Positions 16,382 through 29,013 are shown, counted from the stretch's first letter. The stretch is 64,000 nucleotides of DNA from Streptomyces sp. MST-110588 (GCF_022695595.1 NZ_CP074380.1:620001-684000), one strand, 5' to 3'. Translations and numbers: made by a program. The notes: a model not told the origin generated them from the letters alone.

Positions 16382-17959
16382 ATGACGGACAGCACCGAGA
16401 AGTACGTCGCCGCCATCGACCAGGGGACGACCTCCAGCCGCTGCATCATCTTCAACCACGACGGCGCCGTGGTCGCCGTCGACCAGCGCGAACACCGGCA
16501 GATCTTCCCCAAGCCGGGCTGGGTGGAGCACGACGCCACCGAGATCTGGTCCAAGGTCCAGGCCGTGGTGGCGGGCGCGCTCGCCAAGGCGGGGCTGCGC
16601 GCCGACCAGCTCGGCGCGGTGGGCATCACCAACCAGCGCGAGACGACGGTCCTGTGGGACCGGGCCACCGGCAAGCCGGTGCACAACGCGATCGTCTGGC
16701 AGGACACCCGTACGTCCCAGTTGTGCGGCGAACTGGGCGGCGAGGACGGTCAGGACCGCTTCCGGGACGCCACCGGGCTGCCGCTGGCCAGCTACTTCTC
16801 CGGGCCCAAGGTGGCCTGGCTGCTGGACAACGTGCCCGGGCTGCGGGCCCGCGCGGAGCACGGCGAGATCGCCTTCGGCACCATCGACTCGTGGCTGATC
16901 TGGAACCTGACGGGCGGGACGGACGGCGGGGCGCACGTCACCGATGTGACCAACGCCGGACGCACGATGCTGATGAATCTGACGACCCTCCAGTGGGACG
17001 CCTCGATCCTGTCGGCGATGAACGTGCCCGAGTCCGTGCTGCCCGAGATCAGGTCATCGGCCGAGGTGTACGGGACGGCGGTGGGGCAGTTACGCGGCGT
17101 TCCGGTGGCCTCCGCGCTGGGCGACCAGCAGGCGGCCGTGTTCGGGCAGACCTGCTACGGCGTGGGCGAGGCCAAGAACACCTACGGCACCGGCTCGTTC
17201 CTGCTGCTCAACACCGGGAACCGGCCGGTTCCCTCCAAGAGCGGGCTGCTGACGACGATGGGCTACCAGCTCGCCGGCGAGGCGCCGGTCTACTGTCTGG
17301 AGGGCTCCATCGCGATCACGGGGGCGCTGGTCCAGTGGTTCCGCGACCAGCTCGGCATCATCGGCTCCGCGGACGAGATCGAGACGCTGGCGGCGAGCGT
17401 CCAGGACAACGGCGGGGCGTACATCGTTCCCGCGTTCTCCGGCCTGTTCGCCCCGTACTGGCGCTCGGATGCGCGCGGGGTGATCGCCGGCCTGACGGGC
17501 TACGTCACCAAGGCGCACCTGGCGCGTGCCGTGCTGGAGGCGACGAGCTGGCAGACCCGCGAGGTCGTGGACGCCATGTACCAGGACTCGGGCGTGCGGA
17601 TCACCTCGCTGAAGGTCGACGGCGGCATGACCGTCAACAACCTGCTGATGCAGCACCAGGCGGACGTCCTGGGGGTGCCGGTGATCCGCCCGGTGGTCTC
17701 GGAGACGACCTGCCTGGGAGCGGCGTACGCGGCGGGGCTGGCCACCGGCGTGTGGGAGAACCTGGACGAGCTGCGCGCCCACTGGAAGCGCGACACGGAG
17801 TGGACGCCGCACATGGACGGGCCGACGCGCGAACGCGAGTACGCGAACTGGCGCAAGGCGGTGGAGCGGAGCTTCGGGTGGCACGAGGAGGCGGCGCGGG
17901 GCGGCGCGGGCGAGCGGGCTGAGGGAGCCGAGGGGAGCGGGAGCGGCGGCGGGGCGTAG
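16382..17959 (+). CDS. glpK: Glycerol kinase, with a TTA codon
   Basis: Phosphorylates incoming glycerol to glycerol-3-phosphate. The 525-residue protein has the FGGY-kinase start [11 protein letters not shown], glycerol-binding [10 protein letters not shown] and the C-terminal signature [14 protein letters not shown]. The last 25 residues are a Gly/Glu/Ser-rich extension beyond the normal family end. Codon TTA at 17090-17092 (in VGQLRGV) is a rare bldA-type codon. AGGAAGTCAGGAG precedes the ATG. A stem-loop follows the gene. No glpD is next to it. Confidence 0.95.
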   Translation: MTDSTEKYVAAIDQGTTSSRCIIFNHDGAVVAVDQREHRQIFPKPGWVEHDATEIWSKVQAVVAGALAKAGLRADQLGAVGITNQRETTVLWDRATGKPVHNAIVWQDTRTSQLCGELGGEDGQDRFRDATGLPLASYFSGPKVAWLLDNVPGLRARAEHGEIAFGTIDSWLIWNLTGGTDGGAHVTDVTNAGRTMLMNLTTLQWDASILSAMNVPESVLPEIRSSAEVYGTAVGQLRGVPVASALGDQQAAVFGQTCYGVGEAKNTYGTGSFLLLNTGNRPVPSKSGLLTTMGYQLAGEAPVYCLEGSIAITGALVQWFRDQLGIIGSADEIETLAASVQDNGGAYIVPAFSGLFAPYWRSDARGVIAGLTGYVTKAHLARAVLEATSWQTREVVDAMYQDSGVRITSLKVDGGMTVNNLLMQHQADVLGVPVIRPVVSETTCLGAAYAAGLATGVWENLDELRAHWKRDTEWTPHMDGPTREREYANWRKAVERSFGWHEEAARGGAGERAEGAEGSGSGGGA

Positions 17960-18012
17960 GCGCACAGGCGCGTAGACGCGTACGGCCGGTTCCTGACGGT
18001 GTCCCAGGCGTG

Positions 18013-18045
18013 CGGCCCGTACCTCGGACGGTGAGGTACGGGCCG
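18013..18045. terminator. Stem-loop between glpK and the convergent conservon
   Basis: Perfect 13-bp inverted repeat CGGCCCGTACCTC / GAGGTACGGGCCG with a 7-nt loop, located between the convergent ends of glpK and cvnD. Confidence 0.8.
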
Positions 18046-18108
18046 TACTCTCGTGTATCCGCACTTCCGTGCTTCCGTAGTTCCGTACTTCTGTGTCTGC
18101 GCGCGCCG

Positions 18109-18717
18109 TCAGGAGATCGCGGGCTCGCGCCGCCGGGCACCGATGCGCATCGCGTGTTCCACGACGGCGATCAGGACGTCCCGGACGGAGTCCTTCTTCC
18201 GTGCGTCGCAGAGCATCACCGGTACGTCGGGGTCGAGGTCCAGGGCCTCCTGAATCGTTTCCGCGGGGTAGCGGTCCGCGCCGTCGAAACAGTTGACGGC
18301 GACCATGAAGGGGATGCCGCGCCGTTCGAAGTAGTCGACGGCGGCGAAGCAGTCCTCCAGGCGCCGGGTGTCGGCGAGGACGACGGCGCCCAGCGCGCCG
18401 AGCGCCAGCTCGTCCCACAGGAACCAGAAGCGCTCCTGGCCCGGTGTGCCGAAGAGGTAGAGCACCAGGTCCTCGCGAATGGTGATGCGGCCGAAGTCCA
18501 TGGCGACGGTGGTGGTCCGCTTGCCCTCGACACCGTCGAGGTGGTCCACCGGCCGGCCCGCCTCGGTCAGGTACTCCTCGGTGCGCAGCGGCTTGATCTC
18601 GCTGACCGCGCCCACCAGGGTCGTCTTGCCGACGCCGAAACCGCCCGCCACCAGGATCTTGAGCGAGAGGGGATCGACGGCTCGCGCCCGGCGGCGTTCA
18701 GAGCGCCCGAAGGCCAT
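18109..18717 (-). CDS. cvnD: Conservon GTP-binding protein CvnD
   Basis: A 202-residue small GTPase of the MglA/Ras-like group found as the last gene of actinobacterial conservons. The P-loop is AGGFGVGKTTL, the G3-like motif FGTPGQERF, and VNCFDGAD takes the place of NKxD. GGAGAGGAG lies before the ATG. In conservons CvnA-D form a membrane-associated complex likened to a eukaryotic GPCR module. Here it is separated from cvnC by an ornithine-cyclodeaminase-like gene and by 219 bp from that gene's end, so it may have its own promoter. Confidence 0.92.
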   Translation of the reverse strand: MAFGRSERRRARAVDPLSLKILVAGGFGVGKTTLVGAVSEIKPLRTEEYLTEAGRPVDHLDGVEGKRTTTVAMDFGRITIREDLVLYLFGTPGQERFWFLWDELALGALGAVVLADTRRLEDCFAAVDYFERRGIPFMVAVNCFDGADRYPAETIQEALDLDPDVPVMLCDARKKDSVRDVLIAVVEHAMRIGARRREPAIS

Positions 18718-18936
18718 GGGGCTCCTCTCCTGTTCCGCCGCTCGTACGGATCACACGCATCCTTGGTCCCTGGTGTTCAGCATGGTTCAGCAAACGGTCG
18801 GCTTCAAGCAAAGGAACGGTACAACGTGAGCGGCGCCGGCCTCACCACGGGTGACATTCCTGGCCATGGCCAAGGCCGGTGCCTGGTCGGGCCGGAGCCG
18901 GGGAAGGGGGCCGGGGCCACGGGCCGGCCGCCGGCG

Positions 18937-20020
18937 CTACCGCCACAGGGGTACCCGCGTCCCCAGTCCCCGGGCGACGGCGAGCCGGGCGAAGCGCAGC
19001 CCCAGCGGGATGTCCGCGACCACCAGGCTGCTGTTGTAGGCGAAGACGCGTTCCTCGGGCGAGTGGCGGCCCACGGTGATGCCCGCCAGGACCGGCGGGA
19101 ACTCCGTGTCGACGGCGGGCAGACGGCCCTCGGCGTCGGCCAGGTCGGTGGCGGTGGCCCTCATCTGTGTCTCGCTGGTGGCCACCACACGGTCGGCGCG
19201 GTGCAGCGCGGAGGGCGCCAGCCCGTGACCGACCAGGACGGACAGGGTGCCGGGCCGCAGCCACTCGCCCTCGACCGCGGCGCGGCTACGGGCACCCGCG
19301 GCGGCCACGACGACATCGGCCTGTCCGGCGGCGGCCCGCAGATCGCCGACGACCTCCAGGTCGCGGTCGGGCGCACGGGCGCGCAGCGCCTCCCGTACGG
19401 CCGCGATGCCCGCGGGATGGGTCCCGTACAGCATCAGCCGGTCCAGGTCCGGCAGGGTCGTCAGCAGGAACGGCAGGGTGCCGCGGCCCTGGGTGCCGGT
19501 GCCGATCAGCAGCGCGCTGCGGGCGCCGGGCCGGGCGCACTCACGGGCCAGCAGGGCGGTGACGGCCGGGGTGCGCAGCGCGCCGATGCGTGCGCAGTCC
19601 ATCATCACCATGGGCCGGCCGGTGGCGTCGTCGTAGAGGGTGAGGGCCGTGTAGGCCCGCTGCTGGGCGCGGGGGCCGTCCAGGCCGTGCTTGTAGGTCG
19701 TCCTGACGGCCACGACCTGGTGGAAACCGTCGCGCCCGAGCATGGCGGAGGAGACGGAGTGCCCGTCCCGGGGCCTGACGGTCAGTCTGCGCGGGTTGTC
19801 CGAGCGGCCCGCGGCCAGGGTGCGGTACGCGCACTCGATCGCGCTGAGCACGTCGGCGGGGGTGATGTCGATGTCCGCCAGGTCACCGGCGGACAGGACG
19901 TGCAGCGTCCCGTCGGCGGCGGACAACTCCTGGACGGCGCCTCGTGGTGTCCCTCGTGTCCTCTTGGGCAGGTTGGGCATGGCGGTTCCCGGGTGCTGGT
20001 CGGCGGTCATGCGGCATGGC
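18937..20020 (-). CDS. Ornithine cyclodeaminase / mu-crystallin family protein inside the conservon
   Basis: A 360-residue NAD(P)-dependent family member. The Rossmann motif is ALLIGTGTQGRGTLP, and RPMVMMDCARIGALRTPAVTALLA is the family's conserved core before it. AYNSSLVVADIPLGLRFA is the C-terminal signature. Family members cyclise ornithine, oxidise alanine or make opine/diamino acid precursors of natural products; the reaction cannot be chosen here. The start is ATG 20020 or ATG 19980; neither has a strong ribosome site. It sits between cvnC and cvnD on the same strand with gaps of about 200 bp on each side, which is not the normal contiguous conservon order. Confidence 0.85.
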
Positions 20021-20217
20021 GCCACCATGGCGGTCCGACCGTAGCCCCCGGGGGGCCGCCGGGGGCAGGGGGCGGGCGCGGCGCGCGGGAACACGGGCCG
20101 GGCCGTGGCCGGGTCCCGAGGCCGGGAGGGGCGCACACGGCGGTGGTGTGCGGCGGTCGTGCGGCGGTGTGCTGCCGGGCCGGGGGCACGGCTCACGGCC
20201 GCGGCCCCGGCCCCGCC

Positions 20218-20628
20218 TCACAGCGCGCGCAGACCGTCGATCACCTCACGCAGGACCTGCTCGTCGGGCAGTTCCGCCGGCGGTACGGGCCTGCTGACGT
20301 GGACCAGTTCCGCGTCCAGCAGGTCCCCTATGAGGACCCGTACCACTCCGACCGGCAGGTCGAGCCCGGCCGCCAGCTCCGCCACCGAAAGCGGTTCGTC
20401 GCGGCACATCCGGATGATGTCCAGATGTTCCGGTGACAGCGTCGGGTCGTGGACGGGATCGTCCCGGCGGGTCTCGGAGACCACCAGCGCGATCAGGTCC
20501 AGCGGTGTTTCGGCCGCGCTGCGGGTGCGGCCACGCGTCATCGCGTACGGACGGACGACCGGGCCCGCCTCGTCGTCGTACCAACTGGCCGTCCGGTGCC
20601 CGGAGACGGCCGGACCGTCCTGGCTCAT
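20218..20628 (-). CDS. cvnC: Conservon protein CvnC (DUF742)
   Basis: A 136-residue DUF742 protein with a winged-helix-like core (EHLDIIRMCRDEPLSVAELAAGLDLPVGVVRVLIGDLL), the family signature. The start chosen is ATG 20628 (MSQDGPAV), because the upstream in-frame extension overlaps cvnB. It begins 13 bp after cvnB ends. In conservons CvnC is thought to bridge the kinase and the GTPase. Confidence 0.9.
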   Translation of the reverse strand: MSQDGPAVSGHRTASWYDDEAGPVVRPYAMTRGRTRSAAETPLDLIALVVSETRRDDPVHDPTLSPEHLDIIRMCRDEPLSVAELAAGLDLPVGVVRVLIGDLLDAELVHVSRPVPPAELPDEQVLREVIDGLRAL

Positions 20629-20641
20629 GGCGTCACCGTCG

Positions 20642-21082
20642 TCATCCCCCGGTGGGCAGCCCGGTCCGGGGCGTGGTGCCCAGGTGCACACCCACGCGCT
20701 TGACGAGAAGCGTCATCTCATAGGCGATGAGCCCGACGTCCGACTCGGCGTCGGCCAGGACGGCCAGGCAGCTCCCGTCGCCCGCCGCGCTGACGAACAA
20801 GAAGGCGTCCTCCAGCTCGACCATGGTCTGCCGGACCCGGCCCGCGTCGAAGTGCCGGCCCACGCCCTTGGCCAGGCTGTGGAAGCCGGAGGCGACGGCC
20901 GCGAGGTGCTCCCCGTCCTCGCGCGTGAGGTCCTTGGACGTGCCTCTGGGCAGGCCGTCGCTGGAGAGGACGAGCGCCTTGCGGATGCTGCCCACCCTGT
21001 CGACCAGCTCGTCCAGGAGCCAGTCGAGCTCTCCCGATCCCTTCGACTCGGCACTGGCCGCTGCTGCCTTCGGTGCGGTCAT
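20642..21082 (-). CDS. cvnB: Conservon roadblock/LC7 protein CvnB
   Basis: A 146-residue roadblock/LC7-fold protein (LDWLLDELVDRVGSIRKALVLSSDGL, HLAAVASGFHSLAKGV, LLVKRVGVHLG). Such proteins are putative GTPase-activating partners of CvnD. The ATG overlaps the cvnA stop by 4 bp (ATGA), indicating translational coupling. Confidence 0.92.
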   Translation of the reverse strand: MTAPKAAAASAESKGSGELDWLLDELVDRVGSIRKALVLSSDGLPRGTSKDLTREDGEHLAAVASGFHSLAKGVGRHFDAGRVRQTMVELEDAFLFVSAAGDGSCLAVLADAESDVGLIAYEMTLLVKRVGVHLGTTPRTGLPTGG

Positions 21083-24000
21083 CGACCGTCCCCTCCCGAT
21101 GTGGTTCCTGGTGCTGTGCTGCCCCCGCCGTCCGGCCCGGCGGTCCGGTCGTGCGCCGGGCCGTACGGGTCGCCGTACGTGTCGGCGCGCTCGCCGTCAT
21201 ACGTGCCGGCGCGCTCGCCGTCATACGTATCGGCGCGCTCGTCGTTCTCCTGGCGTCCGCGCTGCCAGCCGCGCTGGAGCGCGGCCATGCGGTCACGTAC
21301 GGCCTCGGCGTCACGGTCGGCCGCGGGGCCGCTGTGCTGCGCCTGCGCGGCGGCTGCCCGCTCGGCGGGCGTGGCCTTGAGCTGGGGGGCGAGGCTGGCC
21401 TGCCGTACGCGGCGGGGCAGCCCTCCTGCCGTTGTGGCGGGTCTGTCGCGCGGCGCGGTGTCCGGCCGCGGGCCGTGCGGGCCCTGGGGGTTGTTCCGGC
21501 TGTTCTGGTTCTGGTTGCTCTGGTTCCGGCTGTTCTGGTTCTGGTTGCTCTGGTCGTTCTGGGTCTTCTCGTCGTTCCGGCTGGTCGCGTCGGCCCGGTC
21601 GGTCCGCGTGCTCCGGAGGGCCCGGGCCTGCGGAACGTTCTGGTCCTCGGCGGCATCGGCAGCGGACGCGATACCGGCGTCGTCCGTACGGCGGGACGCT
21701 TCCGGTGCGCCGGACGGTTCCCCGGTCCCCCGCGTTCCCGGTGCACCCTGCCCCTCGGGGGCGTTCACCGGGCGGCCGTGGTCGGAGACCAGGACCGCGG
21801 GGCGCCGGCGGCGCGGCAGCGGCCGGGGCGTGCCGCCCGGCGCCTGGTCGCGCGTCTGCTGATGCTGTTCGCGGGCCGGTGCGTGGGAAGTGTCCGGCCT
21901 GTTCGGTGCGTCCGGCACGTCCGGTACATCCGGTACGTCCGGCAGGGGCGTCAGGGGCGACACGGAGGCCGAACCACTCCGGCGTCCCTTGCTCCGGTCC
22001 CGCTCCCGCTCCCGGTCCAGTTCCCGTACCCGGTCCGTCCGGTCGCCGCCGCGCTCGCGCGCCCGCCGGCCGCGGAAGAAGGTGTCCTCCTCCCGGCCGC
22101 CCGCGCCGTACCGTACGTCGCGTCCGGACCGCTCCTGCGGCCCGAGCGGCGCTTCGAGTTCGACGGGCCCGTCGATGACGGCCGGCGGCAGCGTCTCGCG
22201 CTCCGGCAGCGGCACGGGAACCTGGGCCAGCGCGGCCATCCTGCCGCCCGCCGGCGCCGCGTCCGACGCGCCCTGGCGCTTGTCGAGGCCCACCGCCGCG
22301 TGCTCACGGTCCGTGTGTCCGCCGCCGTCGGCGGGCTCGGTGAGGATCGCGCCGGGGATGAAGACGACGGCGGTGGTGCCGCCGTACGGGGAGGGCTGGA
22401 GGGAGACCCGTACGCCCTGGCGCCGGGCGAGCCGGCTGACCACGAACAGTCCGAGCCGGTCGGTGTCGGACAGTTCGAACTCGGGTGTCTCGGCGAGCCG
22501 GAGGTTGGCGTCCAGGAGGGCGTCGGCCGCCATGCCCAGTCCGCGGTCGTGGATCTCCAGGGAGAAGCCGTTGGCGACCCGTTCGCCGTGCACCTGCACG
22601 GCGGTGTGCGGCGGGGAGAAGACGGTGGCGTTCTCCAGGAGCTCGGCGATCAGGTGGGTGAGGTCGGAGACGGCGGGCCCCTCGACAGCCAGCCGGGGCA
22701 GCCGTCGCACCTCGATGCGCTCGTAGTCCTCCACCTCCGCGACCGCGGCCCGTACGACGTCCATGAGCTGGATGGGCTTGCGCCACTGCCGGGAGGGGGC
22801 GGCGCCGGAGAGGATGACCAGGCCCTCGGCGTGCCGGCGCATACGGGTGGTGAGGTGGTCCAGGCGGAAGAGGTCGGCGAGTTCGTCGGTGTCCTCGGTC
22901 CGCCGCTCCATGGCGTCCAGCAGCGTGAGCTGACGGTGCAGCAGGACCTGGCTGCGGCGGGCGAGGTTGACGAAGACCTCGGAGATCCCGCGGCGCATGT
23001 CGGCCTGCTTGACGGCGGCCTCGACGGCGGCTCGCTGGAGGGTGTTCAGTGCCTGTCCGACCTGCCCCATCTCGTCCGGGCCGAACTCCAGGCGCGGCGC
23101 CTCGGTCTCCACGTCGACCTGCTCACCGGCGGCCAGCCGGCGCATGACGCTGGGCAGGCGGACGCCGGAGACCTCGTGGGCGTCCTTGCGCAGCCGCGTC
23201 AGGTCCCGTACGTGCCGGCGGCCGATCCGCAGGGAGACGACGACCGAGATCAGCAGGGCCAGGAAGCCCAGGACACCCGCGATGCCCGCCTTGACCAGGA
23301 CGGACAGCGCGACCGGCTCGACCCGCTCCTGGTAGCGGTCGGCGGCTTCGGTGCCCATGCGCATCAGGTCGTCCAGGACCGCGCCGGAGGCGGCGTGCCA
23401 GCGCTCGGCGTTGACCGCGTGGGGCGCCCCGGCGGCGCCCGTGGCGATCACCTGGTCCTCGTAGGAGATCAGTTCGCGTGCCTTGGCTGAGCCCCAGAAA
23501 TTGTCGTAGATCGCCCGTTCCTGGTCGGGCAGCACCGACAGGCCGGTGTCGTAGAGGACCTTGCGCTCGGCGACACGGTCGGAGAAGGCCCGCAGGTCGC
23601 TCCGGCTCATGCTGCCGGAGGCGAGCACCGCGGAGAACAGCGCCTCCTCGCGGGAGAGTGCCTCGCGGGCGCGGGTCACCTGGACCAGGCCGCGCGCCTG
23701 CTTGTCCATCTCGACGTTCTCCAGCGCGTGCAGCGCCGCGAGGAAGTCGTAGTTCGGGTCGACCAGGGCGTCGTACGCCTCGAAGGCCGCCTCACGGGTG
23801 ATGGTGTTGTGCTCGACCTGGGAGCGCAGCGAGGCCAACTGGGCGAAGCCGTTCAGTACGGCGTCCATCTTCTCGGCGGTCTGGCCGTCCAGGTCCTCGC
23901 GTACGTCCGGGTCGGTGGCGTTGGCGCGCAGCCTGGTGACGGCCGCGTCGGTCTCCCGGGTCCGCTGCCGCAGGACGGTCAGCGCGTCGGCGCCGCGGCG

Positions 24001-24225
24001 GTCCGCGAGGTACAGCAGGCTCTGCCGGCGCTCTCCCTGGAGGGCCTGCACCGCGCCCTCGGTCGGGTAGGCGAGGTTGCGTACGACGTTGCCGACGTCC
24101 AGCAACTGGTCGGCCTCACGCCCGGTGAGATAGGTGGCGAAGGCCCACATGCCGGTGAGGGACACCAGCGGCACCAGCAACAGCGCCACGATCTTCCGAC
24201 GGATGGACTTCCCTCGAAAGCGCAT
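21079..24225 (-). CDS. cvnA: Conservon sensor kinase-like protein CvnA
   Basis: A 1048-residue membrane protein. TM1 is at about residues 12-34 and TM2 at about 310-335, flanking an extracytoplasmic nitrate-sensor-like (NIT) helical domain. A HAMP-like segment and a GHKL ATPase domain follow, with N-box ELLENA (about 525), DRGLGM (about 560) and GLFVVSRLA. No typical phospho-accepting H-box is seen, as in other CvnA proteins. From about residue 640 the protein is a disordered, repeat-rich tail. It is the first gene of the conservon and is coupled to cvnB by a 4-bp overlap. Confidence 0.9.
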   Translation of the reverse strand: MRFRGKSIRRKIVALLLVPLVSLTGMWAFATYLTGREADQLLDVGNVVRNLAYPTEGAVQALQGERRQSLLYLADRRGADALTVLRQRTRETDAAVTRLRANATDPDVREDLDGQTAEKMDAVLNGFAQLASLRSQVEHNTITREAAFEAYDALVDPNYDFLAALHALENVEMDKQARGLVQVTRAREALSREEALFSAVLASGSMSRSDLRAFSDRVAERKVLYDTGLSVLPDQERAIYDNFWGSAKARELISYEDQVIATGAAGAPHAVNAERWHAASGAVLDDLMRMGTEAADRYQERVEPVALSVLVKAGIAGVLGFLALLISVVVSLRIGRRHVRDLTRLRKDAHEVSGVRLPSVMRRLAAGEQVDVETEAPRLEFGPDEMGQVGQALNTLQRAAVEAAVKQADMRRGISEVFVNLARRSQVLLHRQLTLLDAMERRTEDTDELADLFRLDHLTTRMRRHAEGLVILSGAAPSRQWRKPIQLMDVVRAAVAEVEDYERIEVRRLPRLAVEGPAVSDLTHLIAELLENATVFSPPHTAVQVHGERVANGFSLEIHDRGLGMAADALLDANLRLAETPEFELSDTDRLGLFVVSRLARRQGVRVSLQPSPYGGTTAVVFIPGAILTEPADGGGHTDREHAAVGLDKRQGASDAAPAGGRMAALAQVPVPLPERETLPPAVIDGPVELEAPLGPQERSGRDVRYGAGGREEDTFFRGRRARERGGDRTDRVRELDRERERDRSKGRRSGSASVSPLTPLPDVPDVPDVPDAPNRPDTSHAPAREQHQQTRDQAPGGTPRPLPRRRRPAVLVSDHGRPVNAPEGQGAPGTRGTGEPSGAPEASRRTDDAGIASAADAAEDQNVPQARALRSTRTDRADATSRNDEKTQNDQSNQNQNSRNQSNQNQNSRNNPQGPHGPRPDTAPRDRPATTAGGLPRRVRQASLAPQLKATPAERAAAAQAQHSGPAADRDAEAVRDRMAALQRGWQRGRQENDERADTYDGERAGTYDGERADTYGDPYGPAHDRTAGPDGGGSTAPGTTSGGDGR
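21178..21243. repeat. 24-bp coding repeats near the CvnA C terminus
   Basis: Nearly three units of about 24 bp encode ERADTYDG / ERAGTYDG / ERADTYGD in cvnA. This is a low-complexity tail expansion, probably variable between strains. Confidence 0.7.
21494..21553. repeat. Two exact 30-bp coding repeats in the CvnA tail
   Basis: Two identical 30-bp units in tandem encode two copies of an Asn/Gln/Ser-rich decapeptide (QSNQNQNSRN) in the disordered CvnA tail. Exact identity suggests recent duplication. Confidence 0.85.
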
Positions 24226-24762
24226 GGCCTCCCCTACGTCGACCCCGGCGCACGGGGGTGGTGTTCCGTCAACAAACGGCGCGAGCCTACTACTGTCGAG
24301 TGATTATCCCGAAGACCCGCTCGAACCTCGCAACTGCTGGTCAGGGGAGTTTCGGGGGCGTATCGTCACCAGTTGTCCGCTGATTCCCGGACAACCCGCC
24401 CGCACGTGTGGCCTCTCACATTCCCCGGCCGCGCGACGGTGCACCGGAGCACATGGCCAAAAAGAACGCGCTTGCGGGAACCCTGTGGCGGTCCCGTTCG
24501 TGACCATGGATGAGTGGCGGACACGACCACGGGACGGCGGACGGGCGGTGCGCGGGCGGCGTACGGCCGACGCGGGCACGGTGACGTTCGGACCACGTAC
24601 GGGCACGGTGACGTACGGGCACGACGGCGCACGAACCGCGTACGACCGGTGCACGGGAACGACAGAACGCCGACGCGTGTATGCGGGTATGCACCCGGTG
24701 AAATCCGGGCAGCCACCGAGCAGTGGGACAGGGCGGCGGAGTGCGGGGGGAGTGACGCTTTC
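24226..24762. other. 537-bp intergenic region upstream of cvnA
   Basis: Divergent space between cvnA and the small membrane protein gene. It holds a 15-bp direct repeat CGGGCACGGTGACGT at 24573-24587 and 24600-24614 (27-bp period) among many GTACGG-type motifs. A frame is open through part of it on the plus strand, but it lacks a ribosome site and protein-like composition. I see no further gene. Confidence 0.5.
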
Positions 24763-25143
24763 ATGGACACCACCAGGCGTCCTTTGTGGCAGGAGGAACC
24801 GGCGGCCCGGCGCCGGATGCCCGACCCGGTGCGCACCGCCGCGGTCCGGGCCGTCATCATCGTGGCCCTGACACTGACTCAGGCCATGGTGGCTTTCCTG
24901 TGCACGATGGCGGGGGCGTGGTTCGCCTTCCCGGCGGTCCTCAGCACGGTCGCGAGCACGGTGGTGGCGACCTGGGCCGTACTGGACGTCTGGGTGACCC
25001 GTCAGGTGTGGGTGCAGCGCAACGGCGTCCACTCACAGCCGAGCAGCACGGCCAGGGCCCGGCGGCGCGAGCGGCGGCGCGCCCGGCGGGAGTCGCGGAG
25101 CCTGCGGGAGGGCGCCACACGGATCGACCACGCCGCCGCGTAG
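24763..25143 (+). CDS. Small two-helix membrane protein, function unknown
   Basis: A 126-residue protein chosen from the ATG at 24763, which follows GGGGGGAG by 10 nt. Two hydrophobic segments (about residues 24-46, AVIIVALTLTQAMVAFLCT, and 49-70, FAFPAVLSTVASTVVATWAV) lie before a strongly basic, arginine-rich C-terminal tail. It is likely an inner-membrane protein with a cytoplasmic tail. No family recognised. It lies just upstream of the IclR regulator but is separated by that gene's palindrome. Confidence 0.7.
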   Translation: MDTTRRPLWQEEPAARRRMPDPVRTAAVRAVIIVALTLTQAMVAFLCTMAGAWFAFPAVLSTVASTVVATWAVLDVWVTRQVWVQRNGVHSQPSSTARARRRERRRARRESRSLREGATRIDHAAA

Positions 25144-25198
25144 GGACCGGGGCCTGGAAGGGGCTGTCGCGCACCTGGTCCGCGCCATGAGGTTTTGG

Positions 25199-25227
25199 GT
25201 TGCGCATCATGGAGCACGATGCGCAAC
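25199..25227. promoter_or_regulatory. Palindromic operator upstream of the IclR regulator
   Basis: Perfect 10-bp inverted repeat GTTGCGCATC / GATGCGCAAC with a 9-nt spacer, 57 bp before the IclR start codon. Its size and TTGCGCA half-sites fit an IclR-type operator, so it is probably an autoregulatory site. Confidence 0.75.
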
Positions 25228-25284
25228 AGGCTCCGGCTGTCGGACGTGCCGCGGCGGGGCCACGGGGTGGTGACGCGCACAGCC

Positions 25285-26097
25285 ATGACGAACCTGACGA
25301 AGGTGACGAAGACATCCGGTACGGCCGGGGAGCGGCGGGGGGCCGGGGGCACCGTCCAGTCCGTGGACCGGGCGGTGAGCGTACTGGAGATGCTGGCCCG
25401 GCTGCGCGAGGCCGGGGTGACCGAGATCGCCGGGGAACTGGGGGTCCACAAGTCGACGGCCTTTCGCATCCTGGGCGTGCTGGAGAGCCGCGGCCTGGTG
25501 GACCAGGAGCGTGAACGCGGCAAGTACCGCCTGGGCACAGGGGTCCTGCGGCTGGCGGGCGCCGCCGCGAACCGGCTGGACATCTCGCAGGAGGGGCAGC
25601 CGGTGTGCCGCGCGCTCGCCGAGGAGACCGGCGAGACCGCCAACATCGCGGTCCTGGACGGGGACGCGGCGGTCAACATCATGCAGGCGCGGGGCGCGGC
25701 GGCGGTCACCGCGTACAACTGGCTGGGCCGGCGCACACCCCTGCACGCGACGGCCAGCGGCAAGGTGCTGCTCGCCCATCTGCCGCACGAGCACCGGGAG
25801 CGGCTGCTCTCGGGCCGGCTCACCCGCTACACGGAGCACACCCTGACCTCGGCCACGGCGCTGCGCAGGCAGCTCAGGGTTGCCGCACGGGAGGGAACGG
25901 CCTGCGCGGTGGCGGAGCTGGAGGTGGGGCTGAACGCGGTGGCGGCAGCGGTACGGGCCCACGACGGGGCCGTCGTCGGGGCGATCGGCGTCTCCGGGCC
26001 CGCTTACCGTGTGGAGCGTTCGTTGCTGCCCGGCCTCCTTGAGCGCTCGGCGCGGGCCGCCGCCGAGCTGTCCCGCCGTATGGGGTACGCCGCCTGA
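25285..26097 (+). CDS. IclR-family transcription regulator
   Basis: A 270-residue regulator with an N-terminal winged helix (VTEIAGELGVHKSTAFRILGVLESRGLV) and a C-terminal IclR effector domain (HATASGKVLLA, TACAVAELEVGLNAVAAAV, GAIGVSGPAYR). The ATG at 25285 is preferred to an earlier start because the upstream part would place the palindrome inside the gene. It stands directly before the N-methyl-amine catabolic operon on the same strand and is its most likely regulator. Confidence 0.92.
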   Translation: MTNLTKVTKTSGTAGERRGAGGTVQSVDRAVSVLEMLARLREAGVTEIAGELGVHKSTAFRILGVLESRGLVDQERERGKYRLGTGVLRLAGAAANRLDISQEGQPVCRALAEETGETANIAVLDGDAAVNIMQARGAAAVTAYNWLGRRTPLHATASGKVLLAHLPHEHRERLLSGRLTRYTEHTLTSATALRRQLRVAAREGTACAVAELEVGLNAVAAAVRAHDGAVVGAIGVSGPAYRVERSLLPGLLERSARAAAELSRRMGYAA

Positions 26098-26204
26098 TCC
26101 ACCGTCACCGTCGGCCGCGTGCTCTCCCCTTTGCGTTCCGCGCCCGTTCCGCGTCCGCTCCTCTTGTCCTCTTGACGGATGCCTGACGGGCTTTCAGCAT
26201 GTCC

Positions 26205-26232
26205 CCCATGACGCAACGCGACGCGTCATGGG
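26205..26232. promoter_or_regulatory. Palindrome upstream of the dehydrogenase-sarcosine oxidase-Rieske operon
   Basis: Perfect 10-bp inverted repeat CCCATGACGC / GCGTCATGGG with an 8-nt spacer, in the 290-bp gap between the IclR gene and the operon, 155 bp before its first ATG. Its sequence differs from the palindrome before iclR, though both contain a TTGCG element. It is a candidate operator or other protein-binding site. Confidence 0.6.
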
Positions 26233-26384
26233 CAACACCTGGGGCCCGGGCGCAGGGAACGCCTTTCGAGCCGCCACCGGCCCGCGCTCCCGCTCCGCCC
26301 CCGATCACCACCGCACCGGCATCCGTACGTCCGTAGCAGCTCCCCGCGTCCGCTCCTGCCCGCGCAGGCGCTGTAAAGGAGTGA

Positions 26385-28974
<2,590 letters not shown>

Positions 28975-29013
28975 CGGCCCGCGCCGTGACCGGCGCACGC
29001 TCGGGAGGTCTCC

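Noticed and set aside
21178..21553. CRISPR-like repeats in the cvnA tail
   Set aside because: The repeats are tandem, without spacers, and encode protein in frame.
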